This document shows, piece by piece, positions 61,301-63,463 of a stretch of 64,000 bases of DNA. Numbering within the stretch: the stretch's first letter is position 1; each line of letters opens with the position of its first letter. A program made the position numbers and the translations under genes. Source of the DNA: Pelobates cultripes (Eukaryota; Chordata; Amphibia; Anura; Pelobatidae). Where the stretch lies: positions 270,224,865-270,288,864 of the forward strand of contig OW240913.1 in assembly GCA_933207985.1 (NCBI GenBank). Reading direction: 5' to 3'. The notes under the pieces are model-generated. The model made no database searches, was not told the origin of the DNA, and saw only the letters and a list, made by a program, of their open reading frames with translations.

Positions 61301-63463
61301 AGTGTCATGAAGGGGAGGAGCATAGTCATTATCACATAAAGCCAGGGTGAATAGCGTTTTCACAACTATAGTGTCAGGAATACATGTTTGTTTTCCTGAC
61401 ACTTTAGTGTTCCTTTAACCAAATGAAAAGAACATTCTGGTCATCATAACTTAATTCAAATAAAAATGCTATTATGCAAGGAAGCCCCTGGGCACTCTCT
61501 TTCCTTTAAGGGGTGAAACCGCTCTCAAATGGTTTATCGCCAAAGGCTTCCAGATCTCCAGGTCGCTCAGTGGTATTCGGCTTCTAAAACGGAGTGTCAG
61601 GAAGTGCAGATTGACGCCAGGCATGGGTGCCACTGATTGGCTAGAGGGGTCAGCTGACCCACTAAGCCAATCGGTAGTTCCAGATTCATAAAAATGTTTG
61701 ATGTTTTTAAGAATGGGGAGCTACTGATTGGCTTAGAGAGCCAGCTGACCGCTCTAACCAATCAGCGGCACCCTTCCTAGTGGCCCTCTGTGTGTCCTGA
61801 CACTCAGTAAATAAAAGTGAACACATTAACACTGATATTTTTTTTACCTGGAGAGATGACAAGGTCCAAAGTTTCCCTGCCAGGCCCAGGTACCAAAGCC
61901 TTATGATGATGTGTCCAGAATTAAGTGGAGGGATCACTTCGCTTGTCCTTCCTGCTCCAATCTCATTTTCTTCTCCTTCATTTGACAGTCTTCTTTTTCT
62001 TCAGACACGGTCTTCTCTCTTCCTTGGCTCCTTCTGTTCCTTTACCTTTTCTGCTACTTTCTGCTTATTTTGCTCCTTTCTCTTGCTGATCCCTTTCTGC
62101 TCCTTGCAGACCCTTCCTTCTCCTTGCAGGCCCTTCCTGCTCCTTGCAGGCCCTTCTCCTGCTCCTTGCTGTGCCCTCTTGCTCCTTGCTGCACCCTCTT
62201 GCTTCTTGCAGGCCCTTCCTGCTTCTTGCAGGCCCTTCCAGCTTATTTCTGTTCCTTTTCCTACTTTACCTTTGTGCTCCTTCTGCCCCTTCCAGATCAT
62301 TGTTGACCCTTTCTGCTCCTTGATTTCCCTTCCTGCTCATTTCTGTTCCTTCTCCTTTCTGCTCCTTCTCCTACTTTACCTTTGTATCAGCTCTTTTCTG
62401 CTCCTTCTCCTACTTTACCTTTGTACCTTTGTTCCTTCTCCTTTCTGCTCCTTCACCTTGTGCTCCTCCTGTTCCTTCCTGCTCCTTCTCCTACTTTACC
62501 TTTGAGCTCCTTCTGATTATTTCTGCCCCTTTACCTTTGTGCTCCTTCTGTCCCTTCCTGCTCCTGCTGCCCCTTTCTGCTCCTTGCAGACGCTTTATGC
62601 TCCTTCTCCTACGTTACCTTCCTGCTCCTTCTGCCCCTTCCAGCTCATTGCTCTCCCTTTCTGCTCCTTCACCTTTGTGCTCCTTCTGATTATTTCTGCT
62701 CTTTTACATTTGTGCTCCTTACTGACTCTTTTTGCTCCTAGCAGACCCTTCCTACTCCTTGCTGACCCATCCTGCGCATTTCTGCTCCTTCTACTTTATT
62801 CTCCTGCTCCTTGCAAACCTTTCCTACCCCTTCCTGCTACTTGCTGCCCCTTCCTGCTCCTTGCTGAACCCTCCTGCCCCTTGCAGAACCTTTCTGCTCA
62901 TTTCTGCTCCTTCTACTTTACCTTCCTGTAGGCTGTCTCCCCTCCCATCCCTCACTTACCTGATCTGTAGGCTGCCCCCCCCAGGCCTCACTTACCTGAT
63001 CTGTAGGTTGCCCCACATCCTTCACATACTTTATCTGTAGGCTGCCCCCTGCCCATGCCTCACTTACCTGATCTGTAGGCTGTCTCCCATCTCTCACTTA
63101 CCTGATCTGTAGGCTGTTTCTGCAGGCTGGGAGTTGCTGGCTGCACTCTGTGCTGCCAGAGAAGCAGGGATAAGCTGTAGCTTCCTCTCCCTGCCTTTCT
63201 CCATTCACAGTGCCACCTGCCGGTATTGCAGTGTATTTTCACACAAACGAAAAATAGCAGCACAAGCTGAAAAAACCAGGGCGGGGGCAAGTGTCCCCCC
63301 TCCCCCCTTGATCCCCTCTGCGGATGCCCATGGCTGGCCAACAGCATCCTGAACTTCTAATGATGCACTCACTCCATGCTTTCTAAGGACTGTCCCCTAG
63401 CACTCACATGTTCACTTGTCTCATTACCTTCTTATTAGCAGGCAGAAGCTCCTGATATACAGT
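5911..63463 (-). CDS. CCDC162: Large multi-exon gene, probable CCDC162 (partial, 34 exons)
   Basis: I assembled 34 exons on the minus strand by finding GT donors and AG acceptors and requiring phase agreement. Joined, they give about 1,640 codons without start or stop exons, so the gene continues off both window ends. The product is large and soluble, with helix-rich stretches, short coiled-coil-like segments (for example EEVEKLKRELITEY and EVEKLKNTANEME) and no signal peptide or membrane helix that I can see. The name rests on my recognition of family-like stretches such as TLQYLPISEHAEAVIEAHRK and FHPSLGLAYLVAKGLDHIYQ; I could not run a search. The N-terminal exons may belong to the DUF4549 region of that family (low confidence). 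Molecular function is unknown. The human locus is a transcribed pseudogene, so an almost intact amphibian copy is notable. Phases agree at all junctions; the one break is inside exon 8. No promoter, 5' UTR or polyadenylation site lies in the window. Confidence 0.72.
6101..6416. mobile_element. Foldback hAT-like element, copy 1, with 8-bp TSD
   Basis: A 316-bp element with ends TAGTGATGTCCCGAACGGTT and its inverted counterpart, and arms of about 140 bp that pair along most of their length. It is flanked by a perfect 8-bp direct repeat ATATACAG (6093-6100 and 6417-6424), the size typical of hAT superfamily insertion. It is non-coding and would form a long hairpin when the host intron is transcribed. 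A second copy lies at 44664-45042. Confidence 0.9.
6659..7611 (-). mobile_element. L2/CR1-type LINE, 3' fragment, degenerate
   Basis: On the minus strand, broken frames spell reverse-transcriptase C-terminal motifs such as ISNWMAAHFLKPNLTKTEIL, GVLFDSDLSFKPHVQSIAKS, SRLDYCNPLLSGL and RTAPFLWNSLPSSVR. The 3' end is the L2-like GTAAAGCACTGCAGAATTTG then GGCGCTATATAAATA. It is 5'-truncated and frameshifted, so a dead copy. These motifs identify the clade; I cannot assign a named family. Confidence 0.88.
7844..7964 (-). CDS. CCDC162: Exon 33 (CCDC162-like)
   Basis: A 121-nt exon, phase 0 to 1: LQKLLENFESHMIREVQKKI then GKEITMVISERAREERGLPT. It is charged and probably helical. Borders are TGTTGTAG and GTGAGT. 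Confidence 0.86.
9065..10574. mobile_element. piggyBac-like MITE with TTAA target sites
   Basis: Flanked by TTAA on both sides (9061-9064, 10575-10578), with inverted ends CCCTTTAAGGAC and AAAACCCC-type on the right. The middle (about 9741-10235) is almost pure AT with (TA)n tracts. The right 80 bp form a hairpin (10490-10567, 26-bp arms, one mismatch). A 190-bp piece of the same family recurs at 48290-48480. Non-coding. Confidence 0.75.
10838..11260 (+). repeat. Minisatellite, AATACACTGCCCC units
   Basis: About fifteen degenerate units of roughly 25-32 bp, each with AATACA then a CCCCTCCCTCCC tract. Long reading frames across it are products of the repeat, not genes. Confidence 0.85.
11570..12575. 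other. Intronic sequence, no feature recognised
   Basis: Mostly unique-looking, AT-rich DNA between a hAT-like element and exon 32. The donor of exon 32 lies at its right edge. I see no exon or RNA gene. Confidence 0.5.
12576..12714 (-). CDS. CCDC162: Exon 32 (CCDC162-like)
   Basis: A 139-nt exon, phase 2 to 0: DEIFYPTMKNIARQMGKEKE to PPEGASEVEIRIRQ. The donor is GTGAGA. A hAT-like element with a perfect 8-bp target duplication was inserted 119 bp upstream of its acceptor. Confidence 0.88.
12834..13171. mobile_element. Small hAT-like element with perfect 8-bp TSD
   Basis: A 338-bp element flanked by GTGCAGTC on both sides (12826-12833, 13172-13179). The left end is TAAACATGTGCAATTCG and the right end, inverted, TAGGGATGTTGATGGGC. 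Inside are repeats of GAATTTCGGAAGTGCCG and a degenerate CCCTAA tract (13025-13085). It resembles the terminal parts of the larger element at 57078-59032. Confidence 0.88.
13322..14361. mobile_element. Composite of CAGTGGCGTAC-ended elements
   Basis: A left end CAGTGGCGTACATGCCGGGG at 13322, a second similar end at 14210 and an inverted end TGTACGCCACTG at 14350-14361 suggest two copies of one non-autonomous family, the right one only about 150 bp. Between them are a GT-rich minisatellite (13600-13800) and an inverted MITE-B (13821-14187). No transposase is seen. Confidence 0.6.
13821..14187 (-). mobile_element. MITE-B copy, inverted
   Basis: The minus strand reads TTAAAGGACCACTACAGACA, then the hairpin block AACTGCTACGTTT, AGCCGCTAGAGG, ATTTTCACAGTGAGA-type and a GCTGGAGAAAGGTAAGTGCT end. 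The equivalent copy is 17911-18300. Non-coding. Confidence 0.75.
14412..14638 (-). CDS. CCDC162: Exon 31 (CCDC162-like)
   Basis: A 227-nt exon, phase 0 to 2: IVPEGLGDKQQESSRKSSKQ, then AYKMLRAFLILWKQLELCKD to VPLYRQFCEQY plus AG. I preferred the donor GTAAAT at the end over an internal GTAGAA, because the extended part stays open and its phase fits exon 32. A CAGTGGCGTAC-ended element lies 50 bp downstream. Confidence 0.86.
14639..16618. other. Intron between exons 30 and 31, left part
   Basis: Nearly 2 kb of AT-rich sequence with short A- and T-runs (for example 16370-16402). Parts of 15480-15960 look retroelement-like but I could not classify them. No exon found. Confidence 0.45.
17130..17800 (+). 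repeat. CACAGCACTCTCACACCCAT minisatellite
   Basis: Dozens of degenerate 18- to 24-bp units of CACAGCACTCTCACACCCAT. It is a simple tandem repeat, not a CRISPR array: units run directly into each other with no unique spacers. Confidence 0.92.
17911..18300 (+). mobile_element. MITE-B copy
   Basis: Starts TTAAAGGACCACTCTAGCCA and contains stacked palindromes: AGCAGTTTCAGAGAAACTGC, TTTTCACTGTGAAAATCACA, and a GCGCGCAGCTCTTGCCGCGC block. It ends near GGAAAAAGGTAAGTTTTAAC, which includes a consensus splice donor on the plus strand. The far terminus is not clear. Confidence 0.75.
18971..19893 (+). mobile_element. Solo LTR, copy 2 of the 2164-3133 family
   Basis: Starts TGTGGTGAACAGAACCTCGC, ends GCGATCCGTCACA, and shares blocks with copy 1 (CACGGGC-CCTGGAGGAG; GAACTGTTTTGGGCATAGGA). 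Flanks are GCTAC and GGTAC, a 4 of 5 match for a 5-bp duplication. No retroviral genes are present. Confidence 0.78.
19894..21170. other. Intronic sequence, no feature recognised
   Basis: AT-rich and unique-looking. It ends at the donor of exon 30. Confidence 0.45.
21171..21314 (-). CDS. CCDC162: Exon 30 (CCDC162-like)
   Basis: A 144-nt exon, phase 0/0, 48 codons: MCLCDMTDQERTVAHGELVG to NYNFISFTVEGDVESRQ. Borders are CTTTCTCAG and GTATAC. The following intron (14639-21170) is 6.5 kb and carries a composite element and a solo LTR; a phase-neutral exon could be hidden there. Confidence 0.86.
21711..21960 (+). mobile_element. MITE-A relative, diverged
   Basis: ACAATAGTCACCAGAATCAC, TAATGTAGTGGTTCTGGTG and AGAAAAGGCAATATTTACAT match MITE-A in order, with an internal duplication near 21830-21852. 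Confidence 0.65.
22234..22329 (-). CDS. CCDC162: Exon 29 (CCDC162-like)
   Basis: A 96-nt exon, phase 0/0, 32 codons: TFMLYPWRTFLADGGLFPLT then INKLHTIGYFMR. Borders are TTTTCCAG and GTAATT. Confidence 0.86.
22469..22622 (-). CDS. CCDC162: Exon 28 (CCDC162-like)
   Basis: A 154-nt exon, phase 2 to 0: YTFLSSGNVSAFRTTTDNMY to SQLPIPQPLDPRGHR. The donor is GTATGT. It is required to reconcile the phases of exons 27 and 29, and is open in only that frame. Confidence 0.85.
22630..23811. other. Intron between exons 27 and 28
   Basis: Holds a LINE/SINE-like 3' tail (23243-23372) and a short (TA)n near 23408-23431. No additional exon is needed or seen. Confidence 0.5.
23243..23372 (+). mobile_element. 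L2-like retroposon 3' tail
   Basis: Reads TTGTAAGCTCACGGGCAATG, later ATGTACAGTGCTGTGGATTA and TGGTGCTTTATAAATACCAG, then AATAAATAAATAC. This is the typical 3' end of CR1/L2-mobilised retroposons. The 5' part is absent. Confidence 0.72.
23812..23950 (-). CDS. CCDC162: Exon 27 (CCDC162-like)
   Basis: A 139-nt exon, phase 1 to 2: AELRDIQKLIDGLHNPQDPK to LLLLRREVLFLQFDAAVRHL. It looks strongly helical. Borders are TATATCACAG and GTATAA. Confidence 0.88.
24220..24364 (-). CDS. CCDC162: Exon 26 (CCDC162-like)
   Basis: A 145-nt exon, phase 0 to 1: DAFRALSQTLEIVAAMHDII then SYIFSFARLGNSYITQTLTA to WGGTEGI. Borders are TGTTCACAG and GTAATA. Confidence 0.88.
24365..25287. other. Intronic AT-rich sequence
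   Basis: Between exon 26 and a TTTAAAGG-ended MITE. A-rich, with no exon or element recognised. Confidence 0.45.
25288..25836. mobile_element. TTTAAAGGGACACTCC-ended MITE
   Basis: The left end TTTAAAGGGACACTCCAGAC and the right end GGAGTGTCCATTTAAA are inverted matches over about 16 bp. An internal near-copy of the left end (AAAGAAACACCCCAGACCCC) lies at about 25408. The ends resemble MITE-A. It is non-coding, 212 bp from exon 25. Confidence 0.75.
26049..26166 (-). CDS. CCDC162: Exon 25 (CCDC162-like)
   Basis: A 118-nt exon, phase 2 to 0: TFQERPHSLLTEDGRLFLNL then WYIPHSSEVLVMFKMLPEK. The acceptor sits after a run of T with CGATTGCAG, and the donor is GTATGT. Confidence 0.87.
26957..27127 (-). 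CDS. CCDC162: Exon 24 (CCDC162-like)
   Basis: A 171-nt exon, phase 2 to 2: LHRRASIYSLRGQIIAYFNS to FRKTYFVTGHAQGTKSVSKE. The acceptor TTTCTTTTAG is good; the donor GTTTGT is weaker than average. Confidence 0.87.
27128..28071. other. Intronic sequence, right of exon 24
   Basis: No exon. A short direct repeat of TTTTACAGGGACCA-type blocks occurs at about 27301 and 27341. The remainder is unique-looking. Confidence 0.45.
28072..28440. repeat. Imperfect inverted repeat (foldback MITE-like)
   Basis: Left arm GCTTAACCACAAATTTGCCT and right arm GGCAACTTTAGGTTAA pair, as do GCGCCGGTCTC with GATCGGCGC, CAGTTTCAAGAAGC with GCTTCTTGAAACTG, and the CAGCTGAC blocks. A related structure with CAGCTGACC and CCAATC blocks lies at about 61540-61810. 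Confidence 0.65.
28441..29570. other. Intronic sequence with a long (AT)n
   Basis: A purine-rich stretch at 28670-29090 (AAAGAGAGAAAGGAGAG-like) and a perfect (AT)25 at about 29333-29382. The reading frames opposite the purine-rich stretch are not protein-like. Confidence 0.55.
29571..29620 (-). CDS. CCDC162: Exon 23 (CCDC162-like), small coiled-coil piece
   Basis: A 50-nt exon, phase 0 to 2: EEVEKLKRELITEYCQ plus AA, a heptad-like charged helix. Borders are TATTTCACAG and GTGAGT. Lys is completed across the junction with exon 24. Confidence 0.8.
29861..30228. mobile_element. MITE with AACTGTCAC / GTAACAGTTCC ends
   Basis: GGGGAACTGTCACTTTCC on the left and GTAACAGTTCCACTTTAA on the right form an imperfect inverted pair about 370 bp apart. 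A solo right-end-like piece (GGGACAGTTTCCCTTTAAA) occurs near 38070. Confidence 0.5.
30229..30738. other. Intronic sequence, no feature recognised
   Basis: T-rich DNA between two MITEs in the intron between exons 22 and 23. Confidence 0.4.
30739..31268 (+). mobile_element. MITE-A, most complete copy
   Basis: A 530-bp element with ends TTAAAGGGACACTATAG and, inverted, TTAAAGGATCACTATAG. It contains a perfect hairpin around TGCCTTTTCAAAGAAAAGGC, the palindrome GATGCATTGATTCAATGCAT, a GC-rich block, a plus-strand donor-like AATAAGGTGAGTTTTAAC, a G-rich run (31163-31190), and a right-end hairpin with 16-bp arms. No open frame. Confidence 0.85.
31269..32417. other. Intronic sequence right of MITE-A
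   Basis: AT-rich. Tandem-like CAGTGATCTG/CAGTGACATG units occur at 31980-32080. It ends at the donor of exon 22. Confidence 0.45.
32418..32529 (-). CDS. CCDC162: Exon 22 (CCDC162-like)
   Basis: A 112-nt exon, phase 2 to 0: LPEAFVSIQLEKLGPRDTML then NTFLQKKEALGTVMRNS. The acceptor TTTTCTAATCAAG follows a long pyrimidine tract and the donor is GTAAGA. It was found because exon 21 (phase 2) and exon 23 (phase 0) could not join directly. An inverted-repeat MITE starts 49 bp upstream of its acceptor. Confidence 0.83.
32578..32757. mobile_element. Short inverted-repeat MITE next to exon 22
   Basis: The left arm CAGGGTTATTCACTATAGTG continues to GAATTTCAAA and matches, inverted, the right arm ending AGAGAATAACTCTG over about 50 bp. 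It is 180 bp long and sits 49 bp upstream of the exon 22 acceptor. Confidence 0.78.
32825..33995. other. Intron between exons 21 and 22
   Basis: A (TA)n near 32839-32869. The segment 33100-33720 has loosely repeated blocks (TGGGGATCATGCCACC and TGGGGATTGTGCCGCT) and looks retroelement-derived, but I cannot classify it. Confidence 0.45.
33996..34138 (-). CDS. CCDC162: Exon 21 (CCDC162-like)
   Basis: A 143-nt exon, phase 0 to 2: DGYVDTQKQTSLTEKNFPSW to SGEPFQGQWNKK plus AG. It is Ser/Lys-rich and probably a flexible linker. Borders are ATATTTCAG and GTAACC. Confidence 0.83.
34484..34801. repeat. 50-bp direct repeats flanking a 218-bp segment
   Basis: GCAGAGCTTCTGACAACAAC and about 30 more bases occur at 34484-34533 and 34752-34801 with three or fewer differences. 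The segment between them ends GTGGCGCCATC. It may be a small duplication or an unusual insertion. Confidence 0.85.
34905..35045 (-). CDS. CCDC162: Exon 20 (CCDC162-like)
   Basis: A 141-nt exon, phase 0/0, 47 codons: LLNKSGVENLQVTLACQVSQ to AAFCQRTSYLLQNEDIK. Borders are TATTCAAAG and GTCAGC (weak donor). Confidence 0.86.
35046..36098. other. Intron between exons 19 and 20
   Basis: No element or exon recognised; a T-run at 35917-35932. Confidence 0.45.
36099..36192 (-). CDS. CCDC162: Exon 19 (CCDC162-like)
   Basis: A 94-nt exon, phase 2 to 0: YTPSTQLLAIHEIDDNQIGK then FSFWTKDGILQ. Borders are ATCTTACAG and GTAAAA. Confidence 0.88.
36835..36990 (-). CDS. CCDC162: Exon 18 (CCDC162-like)
   Basis: A 156-nt exon, phase 2 to 2: TYKMFAEEMGFNEFHLHLRP then VHFEFASHKRPVEQHPPMFI to LLEDDSSVD plus AG. 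The alternating hydrophobic pattern suggests beta structure. The donor is GTAAGC. Confidence 0.9.
36991..38160. other. Intron between exons 17 and 18
   Basis: Contains (TA)n at about 37341-37368 and AT-rich inverted blocks near 37840-37885. A possible MITE right end lies near 38070. Nothing coding. Confidence 0.45.
38161..38360 (-). CDS. CCDC162: Exon 17 (CCDC162-like)
   Basis: A 200-nt exon, phase 0 to 2: LFEEAFVEDPQMVLDLCLST, the charged EAAEEEKKHGRGKQ, then FSKILELVTTRHRIIEASFE. Borders are GGTTTAG and GTTAGT. Confidence 0.9.
38790..39018 (-). CDS. CCDC162: Exon 16 (CCDC162-like)
   Basis: A 229-nt exon, phase 2 to 0: PALKKVHLLEFHPSLGLAYL then VAKGLDHIYQEFEHISQAKT to FGANIQKD. The acceptor TTTCCCCTAAAAG has a strong pyrimidine tract and the donor is GTATGT. 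Confidence 0.9.
39019..39917. other. Intron between exons 15 and 16
   Basis: Unique-looking, AT-rich. No exon or recognisable element. Confidence 0.45.
39918..40039 (-). CDS. CCDC162: Exon 15 (CCDC162-like)
   Basis: A 122-nt exon, phase 0 to 2: IDSQREFVQKIWRDGQKGSV to NISNEPLVSLNTS plus AG. The acceptor is ATCAAACAG and the donor GTATTT. Confidence 0.87.
40248..40448 (-). CDS. CCDC162: Exon 14 (CCDC162-like)
   Basis: A 201-nt exon, phase 0/0, 67 codons: LLDSYYEAYQHVLDPEERFA to CLNLHQQLVRNILNSQ. This is a compact, well-ordered looking helical segment and one of the most family-like parts of the gene. Borders are CATCACTCAG and GTACAC. Confidence 0.9.
40449..41749. other. Intron between exons 13 and 14, right part
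   Basis: Some segments (about 40880-41250) are GC-richer and look repeat-derived, but I cannot name them. No exon. Confidence 0.4.
41750..42710 (+). pseudogene. Tc1/mariner-like transposase relic
   Basis: The plus strand in shifting frames spells the second half of a Tc1-like transposase: FWSDESHVTIW, a GEVPFLFHN block, then WFDESGLEELEWPAHNNFDL followed by NPTERI and a stop, matching the usual WPxxSPDLNPIE region with its DLNP changed. Frameshifts and stops are frequent, so it is dead. The left part TTAGGTTGAGATGTTCCAGC and right GACCATAGAGTGTA are probable terminal regions; exact ends are not secure. Confidence 0.75.
42987..43117 (-). CDS. CCDC162: Exon 13 (CCDC162-like)
   Basis: A 131-nt exon, phase 1 to 0: FMLGKKEMGTLDLSDWAHVN to LLDLWTWESALLENKQQ. 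The acceptor TGTTCTTGAAG follows a pyrimidine tract and the donor is GTAAGA. It joins directly to exon 14 (KQQ-LLDSYYEAYQ). Confidence 0.87.
43160..43905. mobile_element. Probable hAT-like non-autonomous element with CA repeat
   Basis: Begins about GAGCTGGATTATCCATAAGG, a dispersed-repeat-like end, continues through GGGGCCCAATGGGCCCC, and ends near TATACCCGCCACTG. The right half is a degenerate CACACA/CAACAC tract (43650-43840). The assignment is by general resemblance only. Confidence 0.45.
44060..44252 (-). CDS. CCDC162: Exon 12 (CCDC162-like)
   Basis: A 193-nt exon, phase 0 to 1, 64 codons: VQSSQFMEFSEMENHDDFYS, an acidic stretch, then ALQDLKDIEEQLLLMTTHFI. The donor is GTAAGC and the acceptor TCTTATAG. 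A foldback hAT-like element lies about 410 bp upstream of it. Confidence 0.87.
44664..45042. mobile_element. Foldback hAT-like element, copy 2, with 8-bp TSD
   Basis: A 379-bp element, ends TAGTGATGTCCCGAACGGTT and inverse, flanked by GTTAGCAT on both sides (44656-44663, 45043-45050). Arms of about 165 bp pair along nearly their whole length, longer than in copy 1 because of an extra CGAACATATGCGCTGTTCGG block. Non-coding. Confidence 0.92.
45402..45608 (-). CDS. CCDC162: Exon 11 (CCDC162-like)
   Basis: A 207-nt exon, phase 0/0, 69 codons: RTCLGFLNYFRSIQRTLTID then a Gly/Ser/Ala-rich stretch ending HHYVHHTPADFK. The acceptor is CTATTTCAG and the donor GTACTC (weak). The second half looks flexible or disordered. 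Confidence 0.85.
45609..47153. other. Intron between exons 10 and 11
   Basis: Degenerate dispersed-repeat-like segment at about 45990-46200 (short GGGACTTGGGGACCCCTAG block also seen near 57500 and 58030) and an AT-rich stretch at 46930-47090. A short LINE-C-terminus-like minus frame at 46600-46760 is too diverged to call. Confidence 0.4.
47154..47317 (-). CDS. CCDC162: Exon 10 (CCDC162-like)
   Basis: A 164-nt exon, phase 1 to 0: SITFISLCNRYNYQSALQIL to AYLSLLYLRHLRIRELQ. I chose the acceptor CTTCATTCAG at 47318 rather than a nearer AACAG because it matches the phase of exon 9. The donor is GTAATT. Confidence 0.83.
47745..47985. repeat. Dispersed repeat with CTGATGA-hairpin-GAAA motif
   Basis: A repeat-like block containing the 18-bp palindrome GATCAAACATGTTTGATC followed by CTGATGA, a 6-bp stem hairpin (AGTTCC...GGAACT) and GAAACG. 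This resembles a hammerhead ribozyme core, with one extra base. Class not determined. Confidence 0.45.
48290..48480 (+). mobile_element. Fragment of the piggyBac-like MITE family
   Basis: Matches 9405-9600 in order: ACAGTACCCCCCATGTACAG, GTTTTATGG, TTGCCTTTGAGACTATA and GTAGACAACCCAAGGTATTG. The termini are lost. Confidence 0.8.
48481..49316. other. Intron between exons 9 and 10, right part
   Basis: T-rich, possibly retroelement-derived, with no recognised frame of known type. Confidence 0.4.
49317..49374 (-). CDS. CCDC162: Exon 9 (CCDC162-like), small
   Basis: A 58-nt exon, phase 0 to 1: HKLGGPYVLNTDTRNECIY plus A. It is the only open frame of the three. The acceptor is TGCTTCTAAAG and the donor GTAAGT. 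It bridges exon 8 (phase 0) and exon 10 (phase 1), which supports it despite its size. Confidence 0.75.
49375..50546. other. Intron between exons 8 and 9
   Basis: AT-rich, unique-looking DNA ending in an ATAT/AATACTAAAT tract beside the exon 8 donor. No exon seen. Confidence 0.45.
50547..50903 (-). CDS. CCDC162: Exon 8 (CCDC162-like), apparent 1-base frameshift
   Basis: The main part is open from 50876 to 50547 and encodes KEKSPTMLTFSFNPPSMCSQ through SWLCREDYNIIGKGDQIGGL to KKGFIRDR, ending in phase 0 at GTAACT. Exon 7 leaves phase 2, which the acceptor at 50876 cannot satisfy because it gives an immediate TAG. An acceptor at 50904, CCTACACTTAG after a pyrimidine tract, fits phase 2 and reads G-NLTNVWSFR. 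That frame then meets the main frame across a five-base interval (50874-50878) where three or six bases are needed. The simplest reading is one missing base, either an assembly error or a real frameshift. The right border is therefore less certain than the left. Confidence 0.65.
51123..51226 (-). CDS. CCDC162: Exon 7 (CCDC162-like), Ser-rich linker
   Basis: A 104-nt exon, phase 0 to 2: DISESLSPWQTSEKSPDTAN then SSKRPISSRQKKET plus GG. It is Ser/Lys-rich and probably a disordered linker. The donor GTAAGT is consensus, and reading through it hits a stop at once. Its phase-2 end fits exon 8 only if exon 8 starts at 50903. Confidence 0.75.
51330..51470 (-). CDS. CCDC162: Exon 6 (CCDC162-like)
   Basis: A 141-nt exon, phase 0/0, 47 codons: ISNAEKVMETLQEHAARVLE to SSYEMWVRIYCPPDLSQ. 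Borders are TTCTCTAG and GTAAAG. Confidence 0.85.
51860..51961 (-). CDS. CCDC162: Exon 5 (CCDC162-like)
   Basis: A 102-nt exon, phase 0/0, 34 codons: VKPRPDPWQQNYLRKLKQHK then KVDELLRLQSQFLE, a basic, helix-prone segment. The donor GTAAGTATG is near consensus and the acceptor is GTTCTAG. Confidence 0.85.
51962..52944. other. Intron between exons 4 and 5, left part
   Basis: No recognised feature. Confidence 0.4.
52945..53287 (+). mobile_element. LINE 3' end (CR1/L2-like), plus strand
   Basis: The plus strand encodes RATQLWNDLPHTCKSSPSLK then SFKRPLSTYLKTECTCYG and a stop, typical of the reverse-transcriptase C-terminus of CR1/L2 clades. It is followed by a 3' UTR ending GAGAGAAATCTCAATGTATC and TTTCCTGGTAAAATA with an AATAAATAAAATAAATA tail. 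5'-truncated. Confidence 0.85.
53298..53450 (-). CDS. CCDC162: Exon 4 (CCDC162-like)
   Basis: A 153-nt exon, phase 0/0, 51 codons, from VVTKFRNIFSKQQTMRTFPV to GFRGPNMALKKTANWIPFAK. Borders are TTTTAG and GTATAA. The 3' tail of a LINE on the plus strand abuts it on the downstream intron side (ending about 53285). Confidence 0.85.
53451..54895. other. Intron between exons 3 and 4
   Basis: A (ATT)n at about 53955-54002 and a T-run at 54371-54389. No exon. Confidence 0.5.
54896..55044 (-). CDS. CCDC162: Exon 3 (CCDC162-like)
   Basis: A 149-nt exon, phase 1 to 0. It encodes HSEDTLLPQHQTETETLKPL then ...FKIDHEVEKLKNTANEMELLSV, the latter amphipathic and helix-like. The acceptor GTAAG was chosen over a CACAG 31 nt further in, because only GTAAG keeps the phase left by exon 2. 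The donor is GTAGGT. Confidence 0.82.
55394..55507 (-). mobile_element. MITE-B terminal fragment
   Basis: Matches 14085-14187: TCTCTGAAACTGCTATG, ACACTAGAGGGACCTGGCAC, CACTTCATTGAGCTGAAGTG and TATAGTGGTCCTTTAA. It lies 167 bp downstream of exon 2 on the gene strand. Confidence 0.8.
55674..55812 (-). CDS. CCDC162: Exon 2 (CCDC162-like)
   Basis: A 139-nt exon, phase 0 to 1. It opens with TLQYLPISEHAEAVIEAHRK and ends ...NSSPQFSTELK plus one base. The acceptor is TTTTTTGCAG and the donor GTGAGG. The preceding intron is 7.6 kb and is filled by an L1-like retroposon and a hAT-like element. Confidence 0.85.
57078..59032. mobile_element. hAT-like foldback element nested in the L1-like retroposon
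   Basis: Ends TAGGCATGTGCATGG and, inverted, TAGACATGTGCAATTCG, flanked by CACAAGAT and CGCAAGAT (57070-57077, 59033-59040), a 7 of 8 match. The outer arms pair over about 280 bp (GATAACTCCCTAAT, GGCTGAAAGACC and CTAATACTAAGTAA blocks are repeated inverted). The interior contains inverted minisatellite tracts (57340-57480 and 58070-58500). No transposase. Confidence 0.85.
57340..58520. repeat. GC-rich minisatellite, CCGCTCAGGGGTGGGGGCC units
   Basis: Units of roughly 80-90 bp built on CACCGCTCAGGGGTGGGGGC then GGGGAGGACATTAGGTCCCC. About two units lie on the left in inverted orientation and about five on the right, with a 500-bp non-repetitive middle that holds a promoter-like TATAA stretch and short palindromes (GTGGGAAAA...TTCCCACGCTG). 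Confidence 0.82.
59838..61230. other. Intron 1, right of the L1-like retroposon
   Basis: AT-rich, with scattered repeat-like pieces (GGCAGGGCCAGATGAAGAGC near 60804; a TGGCATGAATGCATGTC near-palindrome at 61190). A frame on the minus strand at 60326-60553 is not supported by splice signals. Confidence 0.45.
61980..62935 (+). repeat. Pyrimidine-rich CTCCTT minisatellite
   Basis: Nearly 1 kb of short degenerate units such as CTGCTCCTTGCAGGCCCTTC and CTCCTTCTCCTACTTTACCT. It is purine-rich on the gene's strand. The 200-codon frame it creates is low-complexity Leu/Phe/Ser repeat, not a gene. Confidence 0.9.
62930..63125 (+). repeat. Tandem repeat carrying splice-donor-like sequences
   Basis: Five copies of about 35-60 bp sharing TCACTTACCTGATCTGTAGG. 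On the gene's (minus) strand each copy reads CAGGTAAGTGA, a near-perfect 5' splice site; four are intact and one is changed to ACATACTTTATCTG. Confidence 0.85.
63428..63463 (-). CDS. CCDC162: Exon 1 of window (CCDC162-like)
   Basis: A 36-nt exon reading TVYQELLPANKK, phase 0 at both ends. It follows a strong pyrimidine tract ending CTGTCTCAG and is followed by GTAATG. It joins in frame to exon 2 to read ANKK-TLQYLP. Earlier exons must lie beyond the right edge. A hAT-like element begins 95 bp downstream of it in the following intron. Confidence 0.7.

Noticed and set aside
61903..62505. A 200-codon plus-strand frame rich in Leu, Phe, Ser and Pro
   Set aside because: It arises from the CTCCTT minisatellite inside a hAT-like element; there are no family motifs and the repeat explains every residue.
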